Origin: Pseudorasbora parva
Lineage: Eukaryota; Chordata; Actinopteri; Cypriniformes; Gobionidae
Length of the DNA: 64,000 bases
Reading direction: 5' to 3'
Assembly (NCBI RefSeq): GCF_024679245.1
Contig: NC_090179.1
Location: 1,089,501-1,153,500 of the forward strand
The translations under genes and the position numbers were made by a program. Within the stretch, counting starts at the first letter, position 1; the number at the start of each line of letters is the position of its first letter. Under the pieces are notes generated by a model. It had not been told where the DNA came from and searched no databases. It was given only the letters and a program-made list of their open reading frames with translations. Positions 11,401 to 22,831 of the stretch are shown piece by piece.

Positions 11401-12110
11401 ACGTACCGACTTGATTCAGCACCATATCGAGACCGAGCCGGGCGTGGTAGTTCGCAGCCGGCCGTATCGCTTGCCTGAACACAAGAAAAAAGTAGTTCAG
11501 GAAGAATTGGGCGCAATGCTCGACATGGGAGTAATCGAGGAGTCCAACAGTGACTGGGCGAGCCCGATAGTTTTGGTCCCCAAAACAGACGGCTCGGTCA
11601 GGTTCTGTGTGGACTACCGCAAGGTGAACGCTGTGTCGAAATTCGACGCGTATCCAATGCCGCGGGTTGACGAGTTGCTTGATCGGTTAGGCACGGCTCG
11701 ATTTTATTCGACACTGGACTTAACAAAGGGCTATTGGCAGATCCCCTTGTCTCCATTGTCCAAAGAAAAAACAGCTTTCACCACGCCGTTTGGATTACAC
11801 CAATTTGTCACGCTTCCTTTCGGCTTGTTCGGGGCGCCCGCAACCTTCCAGCGACTCATGGATAGGATTTTGCGTCCCCATGCTGCATATGCTGCTGCGT
11901 ACCTGGATGACATAGTGATTTATAGTCACGATTGGCAGCGGCATATGCAGCATGTGAGGGCGGTCCTGAGGTCGCTGAGGGGAGCGGGGCTCACGGCCAA
12001 TCCAAAGAAGTGTGCGATTGGGCGGGTGGAAGTAAGGTATCTGGGCTTCCACTTGGGTCATGGGCAGGTGCGTCCCCAAATCGATAAGACTGCCGCAATT
12101 GCAACCTGTC
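8441..12110 (+). CDS. Gag-Pro-Int-RT polyprotein of Gmr1-like gypsy element (truncated)
   Basis: A single open frame of 1260 codons (to 12223), of which roughly the first 1222 belong to the element. Domain order: gag with a coiled, acidic N-terminus; a Pro/Arg/Gly-rich linker at about residues 245-325; a CCHC knuckle CWRCGDPDHFVDRC at 331-344; aspartic protease VDSG near 384; integrase HHCC region at about 587-625; integrase core with D656, D715 and E751 (35 residues between the last two); a GPF-type module; then reverse transcriptase with YLDD at 1154-1157. Integrase precedes RT, as in Gmr1-like elements. No stop or frameshift interrupts it, but RNase H is lost at the 3' break and the last 38 codons are out-of-frame DIRS sequence. 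GC-rich gag contrasts with AT-rich flanks. It would be made from the LTR promoter as one polyprotein cut by its own protease. Confidence 0.9.
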
Positions 12111-12780
12111 CATTCAAGTTCTCTCTGTGGCAACCTCGTGCTTGGAATTTGCGCGCGGTATGGTTAAGGCTTTCTTATATCCCAGGCCGGGTTACATTCC
12201 TAAGGTCCCTACTAATGTTGTAGGGCCAGTAATACTGCAGGCTTTTTGTCCCCCTCCCTTTCGGACGTCAGACCAGGAAACACTCAATCTGCTCAGCCCA
12301 ATTTGGCCCCTAGATGCTTATATCCAAAGTGCTGCCCTGTGGAGGAAAACTGAACAGTTGTTCGTTTGTTTTGGGCCACCCTCTCAAGGGGGCCCAGCAT
12401 CCAAGCAGAAAATGAGCAACCTACTCTCTGGGTGGTTGAGGCCATCTCGCTTGCTTATGAGGCGGTCGGTCAGCCTTCTCCCTTGACTGTATGGGCCCAC
12501 TCTACCAGGAGTACCAGGCTTTGTTATCAGGGGCTTCCCTGAATGAAGTCTGTGATGCGGCGGGGTGGTCCTAGCCGCACACCTTTGTGAGGTTCTATGA
12601 GCTTGACCTCAACGCCACCCCTGGGGCATGGGTGCTTGTTCATTAGCCAATTGTGGAGGGGCATCTGGCTCGTATGGGGTCATGGGTATTGTCGTTCCCG
12701 CAGCGGTGACGCAGCTCGAGCTCCCTTGAAACGGGAACGTCTCAGTTGTGCATGTAACCTTAGTTCCCTGAATAGGGAAC
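12109..12780 (+). pseudogene. DIRS copy 1, right fragment (recombinase C-half and internal complementary region)
   Basis: Continues the recombinase interrupted at 8019. Translation gives GMVKAFLYPR near 12155 and WRKTEQLFVCFG near 12340, both collinear with the copy at 31140-31360. A stop at about 12484 and further frameshifts follow. The end is the RFYELDLNATPG tail near 12590, the counterpart of the RYYDLDLECAPG tail of the second copy. Positions 12690-12780 match the internal complementary region of the other DIRS (GGGAACGTCTCA at the junction). An unrelated LTR starts at 12781 and the DIRS right terminal repeat is not seen. Confidence 0.85.
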
Positions 12781-13161
12781 TGTCACATGCCTGTCCTGTC
12801 TTGTGTGCACATGTGGGTTTTGTCATTATGGCCATTTGTGCTTTTGTCTTTGTCTGATCCCTCCCCCCTTGTTATCTAATTAGTGTTTGATTTCTCCCAC
12901 CTGTCTTCCCTCGTTCCCTTCCTCATTTGTTCCCTTTTATAAGCTCCTGGTGTTTGTCAGTCTTTGTCAGATCGTTGTAATGTCTGCGTCTTCCCTGTGA
13001 TTCCTTTCTGGTATGTTTAAGTTGTGTTCTGTTATTTCTAGTTTATGTGTTTTGCCCCCTTGTGGGTTTTGTTTTATGTTTATGTTTTATTTTTTGTTAA
13101 TAAATCTTAATTTATCTGCACTTGAGTCCTCGCACCATGTTCCTTTGTGTTGAACGTGACA
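12781..13161 (+). repeat. LTR of an LTR retrotransposon
   Basis: 381 bp beginning TGTCACATG and ending CGTGACA, with AATAAA near 13100 about 60 bp before the end. It begins exactly where the DIRS internal complementary region breaks off. A gag-like frame starts 14 bp after it. No matching 3' LTR is seen in the window, so the boundary at 13161 rests on the TG/CA ends and gene spacing. No standard tRNA primer site is evident after it. Confidence 0.65.
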
Positions 13162-13174
13162 GAACGATCTGACC

Positions 13175-13844
13175 ATGTCGAGGATTCAGCGGAAGAGGAT
13201 TTCGTCCCACATACCAGCTCCCATTGTCTCGTGCCCCCAATATGAGCGCATCCTAAGGTTTCAGACCTTAGCATCCCTCCACCAACAAGGAACTGATCTG
13301 AGGAAGTTTGCGATCAAGTTCCTTGGAGTGCCGGAGGGATTAAAGATTAATGAAGGGGCTCTTAAGGACCTGTTCTTTTATACACTGGACAAGCCCAAGG
13401 ACTGGCTGTTTAGGACTATTTATGATGGGGGTACCTTTGAGACAATGGTGGAGGGTCTCGCTCGAGAGCAGGAACGAGCTGCCAGGGAGAGGATCTCTGT
13501 TCCGGTGGTTTCTGTTCCGGTGGTCCCGAGTTCAGTGGTTCCTAAACAGAGGAAGAGGAGAAAGACTCCCTCTGCAACTGTTCCGATGGTCCCTGTGCCT
13601 GTGGATTGTGTTCCGGTAGTGCCTGTTGCAGTGCTCCCGGTTCCGGTGGTCCCTGTGCTGGTGGTCCGTGTTCCGGTGGACTCTGTACCGGTGGTCTCAG
13701 TGCCGGTGGTCCCTGTGCCGGTGGACCGTGTTCCGGTGGTCCCTGTGCCGGTGGTCCCTGTGCTGGTAGATCGTGTTCCGGTGGTCCCTGTGCCGGTGGT
13801 CCCTGTGCTAGTAGATCGTGTTGCGGTGGATCGTGTTTTGGTGG
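13175..13844 (+). CDS. Gag-like ORF with Pro-Val repeat tail (non-autonomous LTR element)
   Basis: A 230-codon frame starting 14 bp after the LTR. The first 110 residues are a charged, helical-looking domain (QYERILRFQTLASLHQQGTD near residues 23-42) that resembles gag or capsid-type sequence, with no catalytic motif. From about residue 115 it becomes a repeat of PVPVVPV and DRVPVV units encoded by a degenerate tandem repeat (13590-13840). The final 5 codons lie in an inserted solo LTR (13845-14598). The repeat resumes at 14603. No protease, RT or integrase is present, so the element looks non-autonomous. Gag assignment is inference from position. Confidence 0.5.
13590..13840 (+). repeat. Minisatellite in gag-like ORF
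   Basis: Degenerate tandem repeat built on gttccggtggtccctgtg and gtgccggtggtccctgtg units, mostly multiples of 3, so the frame is kept open. The array resumes at 14599-14635 after the inserted LTR. Confidence 0.75.
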
Positions 13845-14598
13845 TGTTAGGGGTTAACAGCTTATGACCCAGGACCAGTAGTGAAGAAATGAAGACAGAG
13901 TCAAGATTGCAATTAATTAAAAGAAACATTTACTTAGAATAGTTTGCAGTTTCAAAAGCAGAAGCCAGCTTCCAGTCTCACAAGGAGTTCGTAGGCAGCG
14001 CTCCCTCTCTCACCGTCTCGTTGCCTCGCCCTATCGTACATACAATTGTCCCAACAGTTATACTGTTTTCAAGGTCTTATCCACATCATTACTGCAATGT
14101 GGATGGTTCTGATTGGCTCAGAGACAATGCACAGTCATGGTAAATTTCCACTCAAGTCAGTTAATCTGATGCACGTCTCCATAGACGTGTCACTTGTTGA
14201 CGCTTTCACCGCAGAATTAGGTCTGTAGTGACCTTCCAGATCTGGAGCAGGCGCCTGCTTGCTCAGAACTACAAGTCAACCCATCTCTTAGGGTGCCCAA
14301 TGAACACCATTCTCAACACTACATAGAATATTGCGCACATACACAGATACACAGTCTCTCCAAGGTTGGAGCTGATTTAGCTCCAGTTCTGACTAGTTCT
14401 TACCAAAACATACTGATAACATGTGCTTTCTTTCAGTGAGAGGGACACACAATAGTACAGGCAATATTCATCTAGACTTTTTAGTGTTTCAGTAAAAGGA
14501 AATATAAAATGAATAAAACATAATAAATTAAATGAAAGACAAATCCATATTTCATCTCGGGAAGCCGGGCTAGCCGGGATTTCAGAATCCCCTCTTCA
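13845..14598. mobile_element. Solo LTR (retroviral or gypsy type) inserted in the minisatellite
   Basis: A 754-bp block with TG at 13845 and CA at 14598, flanked by 4-bp direct repeats GTGG (13841-13844 and 14599-14602). The Pro-Val repeat resumes directly after the second GTGG. No internal region or second LTR is present. The 4-bp duplication fits many retrovirus-like or gypsy integrases. Orientation is uncertain: AATAAA occurs near 14512 on the + strand, but the reverse strand also ends in a plausible U5-like sequence. Confidence 0.8.
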
Positions 14599-14602
14599 GT
14601 GG

Positions 14603-14880
14603 TCCCTGTGCCAGTGGATCGTGTTTCTGTGGACTCTGCTCTGACTGTGCCGAACAGGCGCCCTGCTCTGACTGTGCCGCCCTGGGTGCCTGAACTCTGC
14701 AGGCCATCATGGCCACTTTTTTTTTTATTTTCCCTATTCCTCCCTTGTTTACCCGTTATTTGTCTGTTCCTCCCTTGTCTGTTTTCCCTGTTCCTCCTAT
14801 GCCCCCCTGATCGGTCCCTCCCGTGCCCCCCTGATCGGTCCCTCCCGTGCCGCCCTGATCGGTCCATCCCCCCTGTTGTT
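14603..14880 (+). mobile_element. Remainder of the LTR element with Pro-rich repeat
   Basis: Continues the tandem region interrupted at 13844 (gtccctgtgccagtggatcg), then short repeats of ctgctctgactgtgccg and ccctgatcggtccctcccgtg. No further domain or 3' LTR is found, so the element is 3'-incomplete. Confidence 0.55.
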
Positions 14881-15300
14881 GTGTTAATATTTCTATTGTA
14901 CACTACGGTATACGATAATACATTTCAGTTTCAGTGTATGCAATATTAAGAATTTTTTTACTGCATATGACTGAAGTCATATGCTTTATAGCAGTGTTTT
15001 TTTTAAAGTGGGGACGGGGACCCTTGGGTGCCGTGAGGGGATGCTAGGGGGGCCATGGCAAGTTGGCATGAAAAGTATAGCAAAACAAAATAAGTAAATA
15101 ATTAAAGTAAACCAAATTAAACCAAAAATAAGCTAAACAATATTCCCATAATTGCCCTAAATTTAGGCTAAAAGGACCCATGTCTATTTGAAAGTTGTTT
15201 TGCAATATGAGGTCAATACAATATAGGTGTGCATTGTTCTAGTGCAATATGCTGTTGAAATACAAGCATTTTTCTTGTATAAAAGAGGTTTAAATAAATA
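14881..15300. other. Gene-free stretch with a hAT-like terminus
   Basis: No gene. Near 14993 a cagtgttttttttaaagtgg sequence followed by a G-rich tract looks like a hAT element end. The matching partner end is not identified. Confidence 0.4.
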
Positions 15301-15309
15301 CAATTTTTA

Positions 15310-15512
15310 TTTCTGTGGTAAGATGACTTGAAATGACTCGAAACTAAAATGGTAGGACTTTGGACTTCGACTTGACACTTGTTGGCTTTGAATTCTGACT
15401 TGACTTGGGACTTGCCTCATCTTTGACTCGACTTGACTCGGGACTTGAGGACTAACACTTGAGACTTACTTGTGACTTGGATAACAATGACTTTGTCCCA
15501 CCTCAGGTGAGA
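15310..15512. repeat. Degenerate GACTTG-rich repeat
   Basis: Roughly 20 imperfect occurrences of gacttg and gactcg over 200 bp, ending in ttgtcccacctca. This is a dispersed simple-type repeat familiar from fish sequence. No coding function. Confidence 0.6.
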
Positions 15513-17217
<1,705 letters not shown>

Positions 17218-17512
17218 TACACTGGAAAAAAAATGTTCTTATTATTAACTATTTTTTTCTTGTTTCCAGTTCAAATATGTAAGTTTGGGGTGAAAATATC
17301 AAATGAAGTGAGTTTTTGCTTAAAACAGTTAACATTATCTGCCAATAATCTTATTTCTGTTTGGATTATTTTTCTCACCCCACTGGCAGATAATGTAGCT
17401 TGTTTTAAGCAAGTTGTTTTACTTATATAGTAAATGCATCTTGAGAATTGTTTGATATTTAGACTAGAAACAAGACACAATTACTAAGAAAGAAGAGCAT
17501 TTTTGCAGTGTA
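17218..17512. mobile_element. Palindromic MITE
   Basis: 295-bp element with long imperfect terminal inverted repeats. The left begins tacactggaaaaaaaatg and the right ends atttttgcagtgta. Inner matches extend through the ttgtttccagt / actagaaacaa segments. It directly abuts the minisatellite at 17513. Non-coding; the superfamily is not certain. Confidence 0.8.
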
Positions 17513-18606
17513 GCAGTGTTCTGTCCAAACCCAGAGTTCAGCCCAAACCCAGAGTTCTGCCCAAACCCAGAGTTCAGCTCAAACCCAGAGTTCTGCTCAA
17601 ACCCAGAGTTCAGCCCAAACCCAGAGTTCTGCCCAAACCCAGAGTTCAGCCCAAACCCAGAGTTCTGCCCAAACCCAGAGTTCACCCCAAACCCAGAGTT
17701 CTGTCCAAACCCAGAGTTCTGCTCAAACCCAGAGTTCCGCCCAGACCCAGAGTTATGTCCAAACCCAGAGATCTGCCTAAACCCAGAGTTCAGCCCAAAC
17801 CCAGAGTTCTGCCCAAACCCAGAGTTCTGTCAAGACCCAGAGTTCTGCCCAAACCCAGAGTTCTGTCCAAACCCAGAGTTCAGCCCAAACCCAGAGTTCT
17901 GTCCAAACCCAGAGTTCTGCCCAAACCCAGAGTTCTGTCAAGACCCAGAGTTCTGCCCAAACCCAGAGTTCTGTCAAGACCCAGAGTTCTGCCCAAACCC
18001 AGAGTTCTGTCCAAACCCAGAGTTCAGCCCAACCCCAGAGTTCTGTCCAAACCCAGATTTCAGCCCAAACCCAGCATTCTGCCCAAACCCAGAGTTCTGT
18101 CCAAACCCAGAGATCAGCTCAAACCCAGAGTGATGTCCAAACCCAGAGTTCTGTCCAAACCCAGAGTTCTGTCCAGACCCAGAGTTCTGCCCAAACCCAG
18201 AGTTCTGCCCAAACCAAGAGTTCTGCCCAAACCCAGAGTTCAGCCCAAACCCAGAGTTCAGCTCAAAACCAGAGTTCAGCCCAATCCCAGAGTTCTGTCC
18301 AAACCTAGAGTTCAGCTCAACGCCAGAGTTCAGCCCAATCCCAGAGTTCTGTCCAAACCCAGAGTTCTGCCCAAACCCAGAGTTCTGCCCAGACACAGAG
18401 TTCTGTCCAAACCCAGAGTTCTGCCCAGACCCAGAGTTCAGCTCAAACCCAGAGTTCTGCCTAAACCCAGAGTTCTGTCTAAACCCAGAGTTCAGCTCAA
18501 AGCCAGAGTTCTACCTAAACCCGGAGTTCTGCCCAAACCCAGAGTTCTACCCAAACCCAGAGTTCAGCCCAAACCCAGAGTTCTGCCCAGACCCACAATT
18601 CTGCCC
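17513..18606. repeat. 18-bp minisatellite, about 60 units
   Basis: Tandem array of an 18-bp unit with consensus ccaaacccagagttctgc; variants alternate ttctg and ttcag. Because 18 is divisible by 3, several frames on both strands are open: PKPRVL and NPEFCP forward, GFGQNS and ELWVWA reverse. The longest open frame is 372 codons from 17503. There is no promoter, start context or domain support for a protein, so I treat all of these as repeat artefacts. Confidence 0.92.
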
Positions 18607-18805
18607 CTTATCGCAGACTGAGGGTGAGGGTGAATTATAATTAAAACCATCAGTGATTATCACGATTTTGTAAACTCCTGGTAAAGCCTATCCAGTCTGG
18701 TACAGGCGCATGCAGCACGTGATGCAACGCTCTTTTCTGAATGACAAGAAATTACAGAAGGCAGTGACAGCACCGGGACATTTTCCAGCCTACTAAAAGT
18801 ACAAA

Positions 18806-18960
18806 ATCTGAGGTGTGGCCATATTTTGGCTTTTACAAAAGTCCTGAGGGAAAATGAATCGAAGGTGCTCTGATCACCCTGTCTGCAGCAGAACATGCCA
18901 GAAGAAAGTTGCTGTATAGGGGGAAACACTTCTAATCTGCGAAGTTTTGCAAACGGAAGG
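18806..18960 (+). pseudogene. hAT transposase BED zinc-finger relic
   Basis: Translation in two frames gives KSEVWPYFGFYKSPEGK followed by a stop, then after a frame change HPVCSRTCQKKVAV, a stop, and GGNTSNLRS. This is the N-terminal BED-type DNA-binding finger of hAT-family transposases (aromatic W/Y/F, CxxxC pair, NTSNL). The histidines are not clear and the catalytic part is absent. It is cut off by a gypsy LTR starting at 18989. Confidence 0.7.
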
Positions 18961-18988
18961 CAAGTGGACTTTGACCTCAATACCAAAC

Positions 18989-19312
18989 TGTAACAGGGTT
19001 CGTGGATGGAAGGAAGGAGGCGGGAACCGGTGAACGTTCAACAAACTTTTTAATGTAAAAATAAATAAACAAAACAAAAGTAAATCGTGGGCAGCCCCTC
19101 ACGGACAACTGCCCGCACAAACATAACAAAACATAAACAAAACTCAACATAAGGTCCTGACCTGGTCCTCTCTCGTCTTCCGCTGCCTTGGCTCCTCTTT
19201 TTATGCTCCCGTCACTTGGCCGCGAGACGAGACCGGTGTGTCGCGCAGCTGGTACTCATTATCACTCGTCACCGGCCCACTCTCGCGGTCCCTCGCCCCG
19301 CTGCTTGCAACA
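18989..19312 (-). repeat. Gypsy-type LTR related to the solo LTR at 6542
   Basis: 324 bp, TG...CA, sharing long stretches with 6542-6866 (for example ggaaggaggcgggaaccgg and the cgcgagacgagaccggtgtg segment). On the minus strand a purine-rich tract lies immediately upstream (19313-19330 reversed), which marks this as the element's 3' LTR. Confidence 0.82.
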
Positions 19313-19545
19313 TACCCCCATCGCCCCTCACAGGCCGGGGGGCACTTCCGAGACTGCGCCTGCTCCTCTCCTAACTGGCGGACGGCAGCAGGCTCCGGCT
19401 CAAGGCAAGCGCGGCAACTCCTCCGCTCCCTCTCGGACGGCAGCCACCCCACCTCGACTCAGGGGCACAACAGCGAGGTCTCTGTCCCACCTTCCTCGCT
19501 CCAGCACCATCGCCTCGACTCGATGTATAAAGAGGCACGACTAGG
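19313..19545 (-). mobile_element. Internal 3' remnant of the same gypsy element
   Basis: GC-rich sequence continuous with the LTR through a polypurine-type tract (gggggtat on the minus strand next to the LTR). It ends near 19545, where AT-rich sequence begins. No coding domain is left. The rest of the internal region and the 5' LTR are missing. Confidence 0.6.
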
Positions 19546-20570
19546 GTGATATTTAAGGAATAATAATCAGGGCTTGACATTGGTTTAGTGTATTTCAGCT
19601 GTGGCGTGAACACAGTCACTCACACTAGTCACTGTTGCTAGTCACCTACTTATTATAGGCTTCTCAAAAGCCATCTATTATAATCGTGTTGCGCATTATA
19701 ACCTAACACACGTCTTTCTGTTGAGTCTATGAATGCAATGTCTAATAATCAGATGCGTTCAGATTAGCTAGAGTTTTGTTCAGAGCTTGCTCTCATTCAC
19801 TGAAATCTGCACTCAAAGCAGAGATGAACGTGCAATGTACGCAGGAGATTCATTCAGCATATGGTTGAATGTTTTTGTTCTAGCCTATTTCAGCAGCTAA
19901 AATAGTTTAAAACACACACCACAGAACCATAGCGTGCATCTGATATGACTGGCAAAAAGTTGGCTTGACATTCGAGATTCGTGAATTTAGGGACCGTCTC
20001 TAAAGTTACATACAACATTGGTATGCGCGTTTGTATAACTGACGTTTAACTGTTCACCTAGGTGTCGGGTATAATGCACCCCTTTTGGATTTTTGATATT
20101 TAATAAAATAAACTGTCAAATCATATGAAAATATGGATATGATTTAGCCCTGTTTGGGCTTGTACACAAAATATGCTAGATTTAAATGTGTCATAGTTGA
20201 TAGGACACTGATGAGAATATTGCTTGAACATATTTATAGAGATAATATTAGAGATTATATTTACACCAAATTATTATTTATGCATTATGTGGTGCTATTG
20301 ACGACGGCCATTATAAGGAAGGAAATCCCACAGAATACAATCTTGTTTTTAAAAAGTGCATAGAGCTGCTTGATTTATTCAAATATAAAACTTGTTGAAA
20401 TGTTTTCAGTGTGTGCATTGGTTCTTTTTGAATACTTTATCTCATTTGAACAAAACTGTGATAACATTGATAACTGTGATAATTTAGGTCACTATAACCT
20501 TTATGTGAAATTTCCATACCGTTTCATCCCTTGTTCAACAAAATGTTTCTATATTTAAATCGCTGACAGA
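19546..20570. other. Gene-free AT-rich stretch
   Basis: No gene. Short open frames (20154-20363, 20370-20558) are AT-rich and show no motif. Confidence 0.45.
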
Positions 20571-20752
20571 GATTTAAATCAGCCAATCACTGTGGTCGTA
20601 GTTAGGAAACGTGATGACATCATCCATAGCAACGAGGTCAACCCCACCTCAGTAAAAGTTGCTCTCAGCTTTGCCAATAGGTTTCAAGAGAAAACTCATA
20701 ACTAAGAACTTTTACTGACATTTAAGATAAAATGTTTCATGAATACGGCCCC
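20571..20752 (-). mobile_element. MITE fragment, 'tttgtgaatacggcccc' family
   Basis: Reverse complement of a family also seen around 24857-25650, and in short form at 40381-40432. Shared blocks include agtaaaagttcttagtta, gagagcaacttttactga and ggttgacct. It serves as the uninterrupted reference for the nested copy at 24857. Confidence 0.65.
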
Positions 20753-21545
20753 AGATACAGACCGGAGTGAGCACATTTAAGTTTTTTTGGACATGTTTCA
20801 TATACTCTGGTGTAATCTAATCTTCCTCTTCAAATTAAATTTGAAATTTAAATCTACAAACAAGGACACTCTACAGCCGTACGTCTGATCACGACTGCGG
20901 TGACACGATGGATTTTTCTGATACACAGAAGACAATGATATGGACTGACAATTTAAAGAACATTGGGCAAAAAATGATTTATTCTTTCAGTGTTAAACTA
21001 ACGTGTGTCGTTTGTGAAGAGACTAGTTCTATTATTGGTTATTGTCTCCCCACAGCATCATTTGGTGGGGCTTTGCAAACCTGTATTAACTCAATGTGGA
21101 ATTTTTCTACAACATTAAAATAGAGTATTCTAGTCAATCTACTGCAGTATTTCTCTCTCTCAATCAATGTGGTTAACACCCGGTCATGCATTGGGGGAAA
21201 AAATACTGTCATATACCGCGAAACCTGTAGGATTTTGAAAATAATGTGATAGGCCTATACATTTTTGACCATGGCCTACCGTCCAGCTCTACAATGTGAG
21301 GTTTAACAACAGGTAAAACAGGGAATCACCTGGAGACAAGACCCACCCACTTTTTACGACCAATGATATTGGACCCACTCACTTTTATGGTCTCTAATTC
21401 AGCACATGTCTGTTTGCCTCCCCCTAACTGAGAAACACTTATTATTAAACACGTTAGATGCTTTATTTCCACTTTTCTAATATTTTCTCAATTTTTATTG
21501 AAAATAAATGCCTTTCAGATCTGATATGTGATGGGAAAAGGGAGT
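20753..21545. other. Gene-free stretch
   Basis: No gene. ORF-like 20908-21123 has no motif. Between 21300 and 21390, and again near 21745, short copies of gacccacccactttttac suggest a further old repeat, which I cannot delimit. Confidence 0.4.
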
Positions 21546-21549
21546 AGAG

Positions 21550-21623
21550 CGAGTTCGGTGGATTCGAACCGATTTACATCTAAACTTGATGACATGCGTC
21601 TTACCCCTACACTATACCCACGG
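21550..21623 (-). tRNA. tRNA-like sequence (tRNA pseudogene or SINE head)
   Basis: On the minus strand, an A-box-like segment (tagtgtaggggtaagacgc) lies about 35 bp before a perfect B-box core GGTTCGAATCC. The spacing suits a tRNA or a tRNA-derived SINE promoter. The T stem pairs at only two of five positions and I cannot place a convincing anticodon, so a functional tRNA is unlikely. No SINE tail is evident. Confidence 0.45.
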
Positions 21624-22831
21624 TAAATATCTCTGTGATTTCCGTAATTTTGTCTGGCCCCCGTTTAGTAAATGGCGGTATATTTGTATTTAATTTAAAT
21701 GGCATCTAACGTTACTCCAGTAAAAAAAATTCTGAGAGAGAGGACCCACCCACTTTTTATTTGCTTCCGACGCCCATACATTTCCTCACTTCTGGATTAT
21801 TGATTTCCCTCCTCCATCCAGTCCACGAATGAAGAACGCTTTTGGAACAAGGACAAATGTAGGACGAGGCTTGATTTTGTGACAGGTTATCTTGCCCTGA
21901 TATGATGAAATCAGATAAAAAACACTGGTGGAAAAGACAATGTGGTCAAAACCTCAAGGGCTTAAGGTAACACCCAAAATAAAAACAAAAGGAGATTTTG
22001 TCAACCTGACGCCAGTATTCTGAAGTCATTATGCTTTTTGTGAGAAACAGACCCAAAATATAACATATATTTCATTGATATCTCCAGCTTCCTCTGGGCC
22101 AAAGCTTACATCTAGCCAGTGGTGGGCTATCAGGGCTTTCTCTGCTGGCCCTGTTGAAATCAAATATATATATATTTTTTTTCATTATTAAATTAAATTA
22201 ATTTGTGTCTGAACGTGTCTAAATGCAATTACTGTCTATTTCAGTACGTTACAATTATATTTCCAGAAAGAATGTGGTTATTTTTTGTGAGGCTGAGCTG
22301 TATTTTCCATAGGTCATCATCTAAAGGCCTCACAGCTCCGTGGTCCAGCACTAGCTATGGCCATTGGCCGCTGCGCATGACGGGCTGCGTTGTAATGAGC
22401 TTCGTGTGCATCCTTATGTCAAGCCGGTAACGTTAGCTCACAAGCCGTTTTTTCTGTTTCTTTTGATGTTCTAGTTGGTCCGTGTTTTTGTTTGTTTGTT
22501 TGAGTATTGCTGCCAAAATGAGTTGATCTAATTCATTTTAGATTCCTTACCTGTTGCCTAAACACTGGAACATGAGTGCGGTATCAATAAATAGCTACAT
22601 TGTCTTTAAATAGAGACACTGTCTCGCGTGTCTTTTTATGTTGCTTCCCCGCGAGCACTTTGAAAGCGGGGTTCGTAACAGTAGTGCATACAGTACATGA
22701 TTGTATTCTGTATGTATCGGTGTGTGTGGTGTTGTTATGGTGTTGATCGTTAGTGTCTGAAACCCCACGGTACACTACCACATCTAGCTTACATTTGTGG
22801 GCCATAAAAACCACATTCAAAACCACAAGTC
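21624..22831. other. Gene-free stretch
   Basis: No gene found. The short frame at 22203-22430 shows no domain. Confidence 0.45.

Larger units (their letters stand above)
8020..12110 (+). mobile_element. Gmr1-like Ty3/gypsy element, 3'-truncated
   Basis: A 5'-complete LTR retrotransposon: LTR 8020-8397, primer-binding site from 8399, and one long frame from 8441. The frame stays open through gag, protease, integrase and most of reverse transcriptase. Homology stops just past the RT domain near 12110. RNase H, polypurine tract and 3' LTR are absent. At that point sequence homologous to the DIRS recombinase resumes, so the element sits inside DIRS copy 1. Integrase before reverse transcriptase is the Ty1/copia order and is known in gypsy elements only from the Gmr1-like group of deuterostomes. 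Confidence 0.88.

Noticed and set aside
12109..12223. C-terminal 38 codons of the 1260-codon gypsy frame as part of the polyprotein
   Set aside because: This part is DIRS recombinase DNA read out of frame past the truncation point.
13420..13929. 169-codon minus frame rich in STGTTGT
   Set aside because: Reverse reading of the gag-like minisatellite; the + frame has a non-repetitive N-terminal domain after an LTR.
17503..18621. A 372-codon frame and several other frames rich in PKPRVL or NPEFCP
   Set aside because: All come from the 18-bp tandem repeat. Several frames are open at once and there is no domain or start context.
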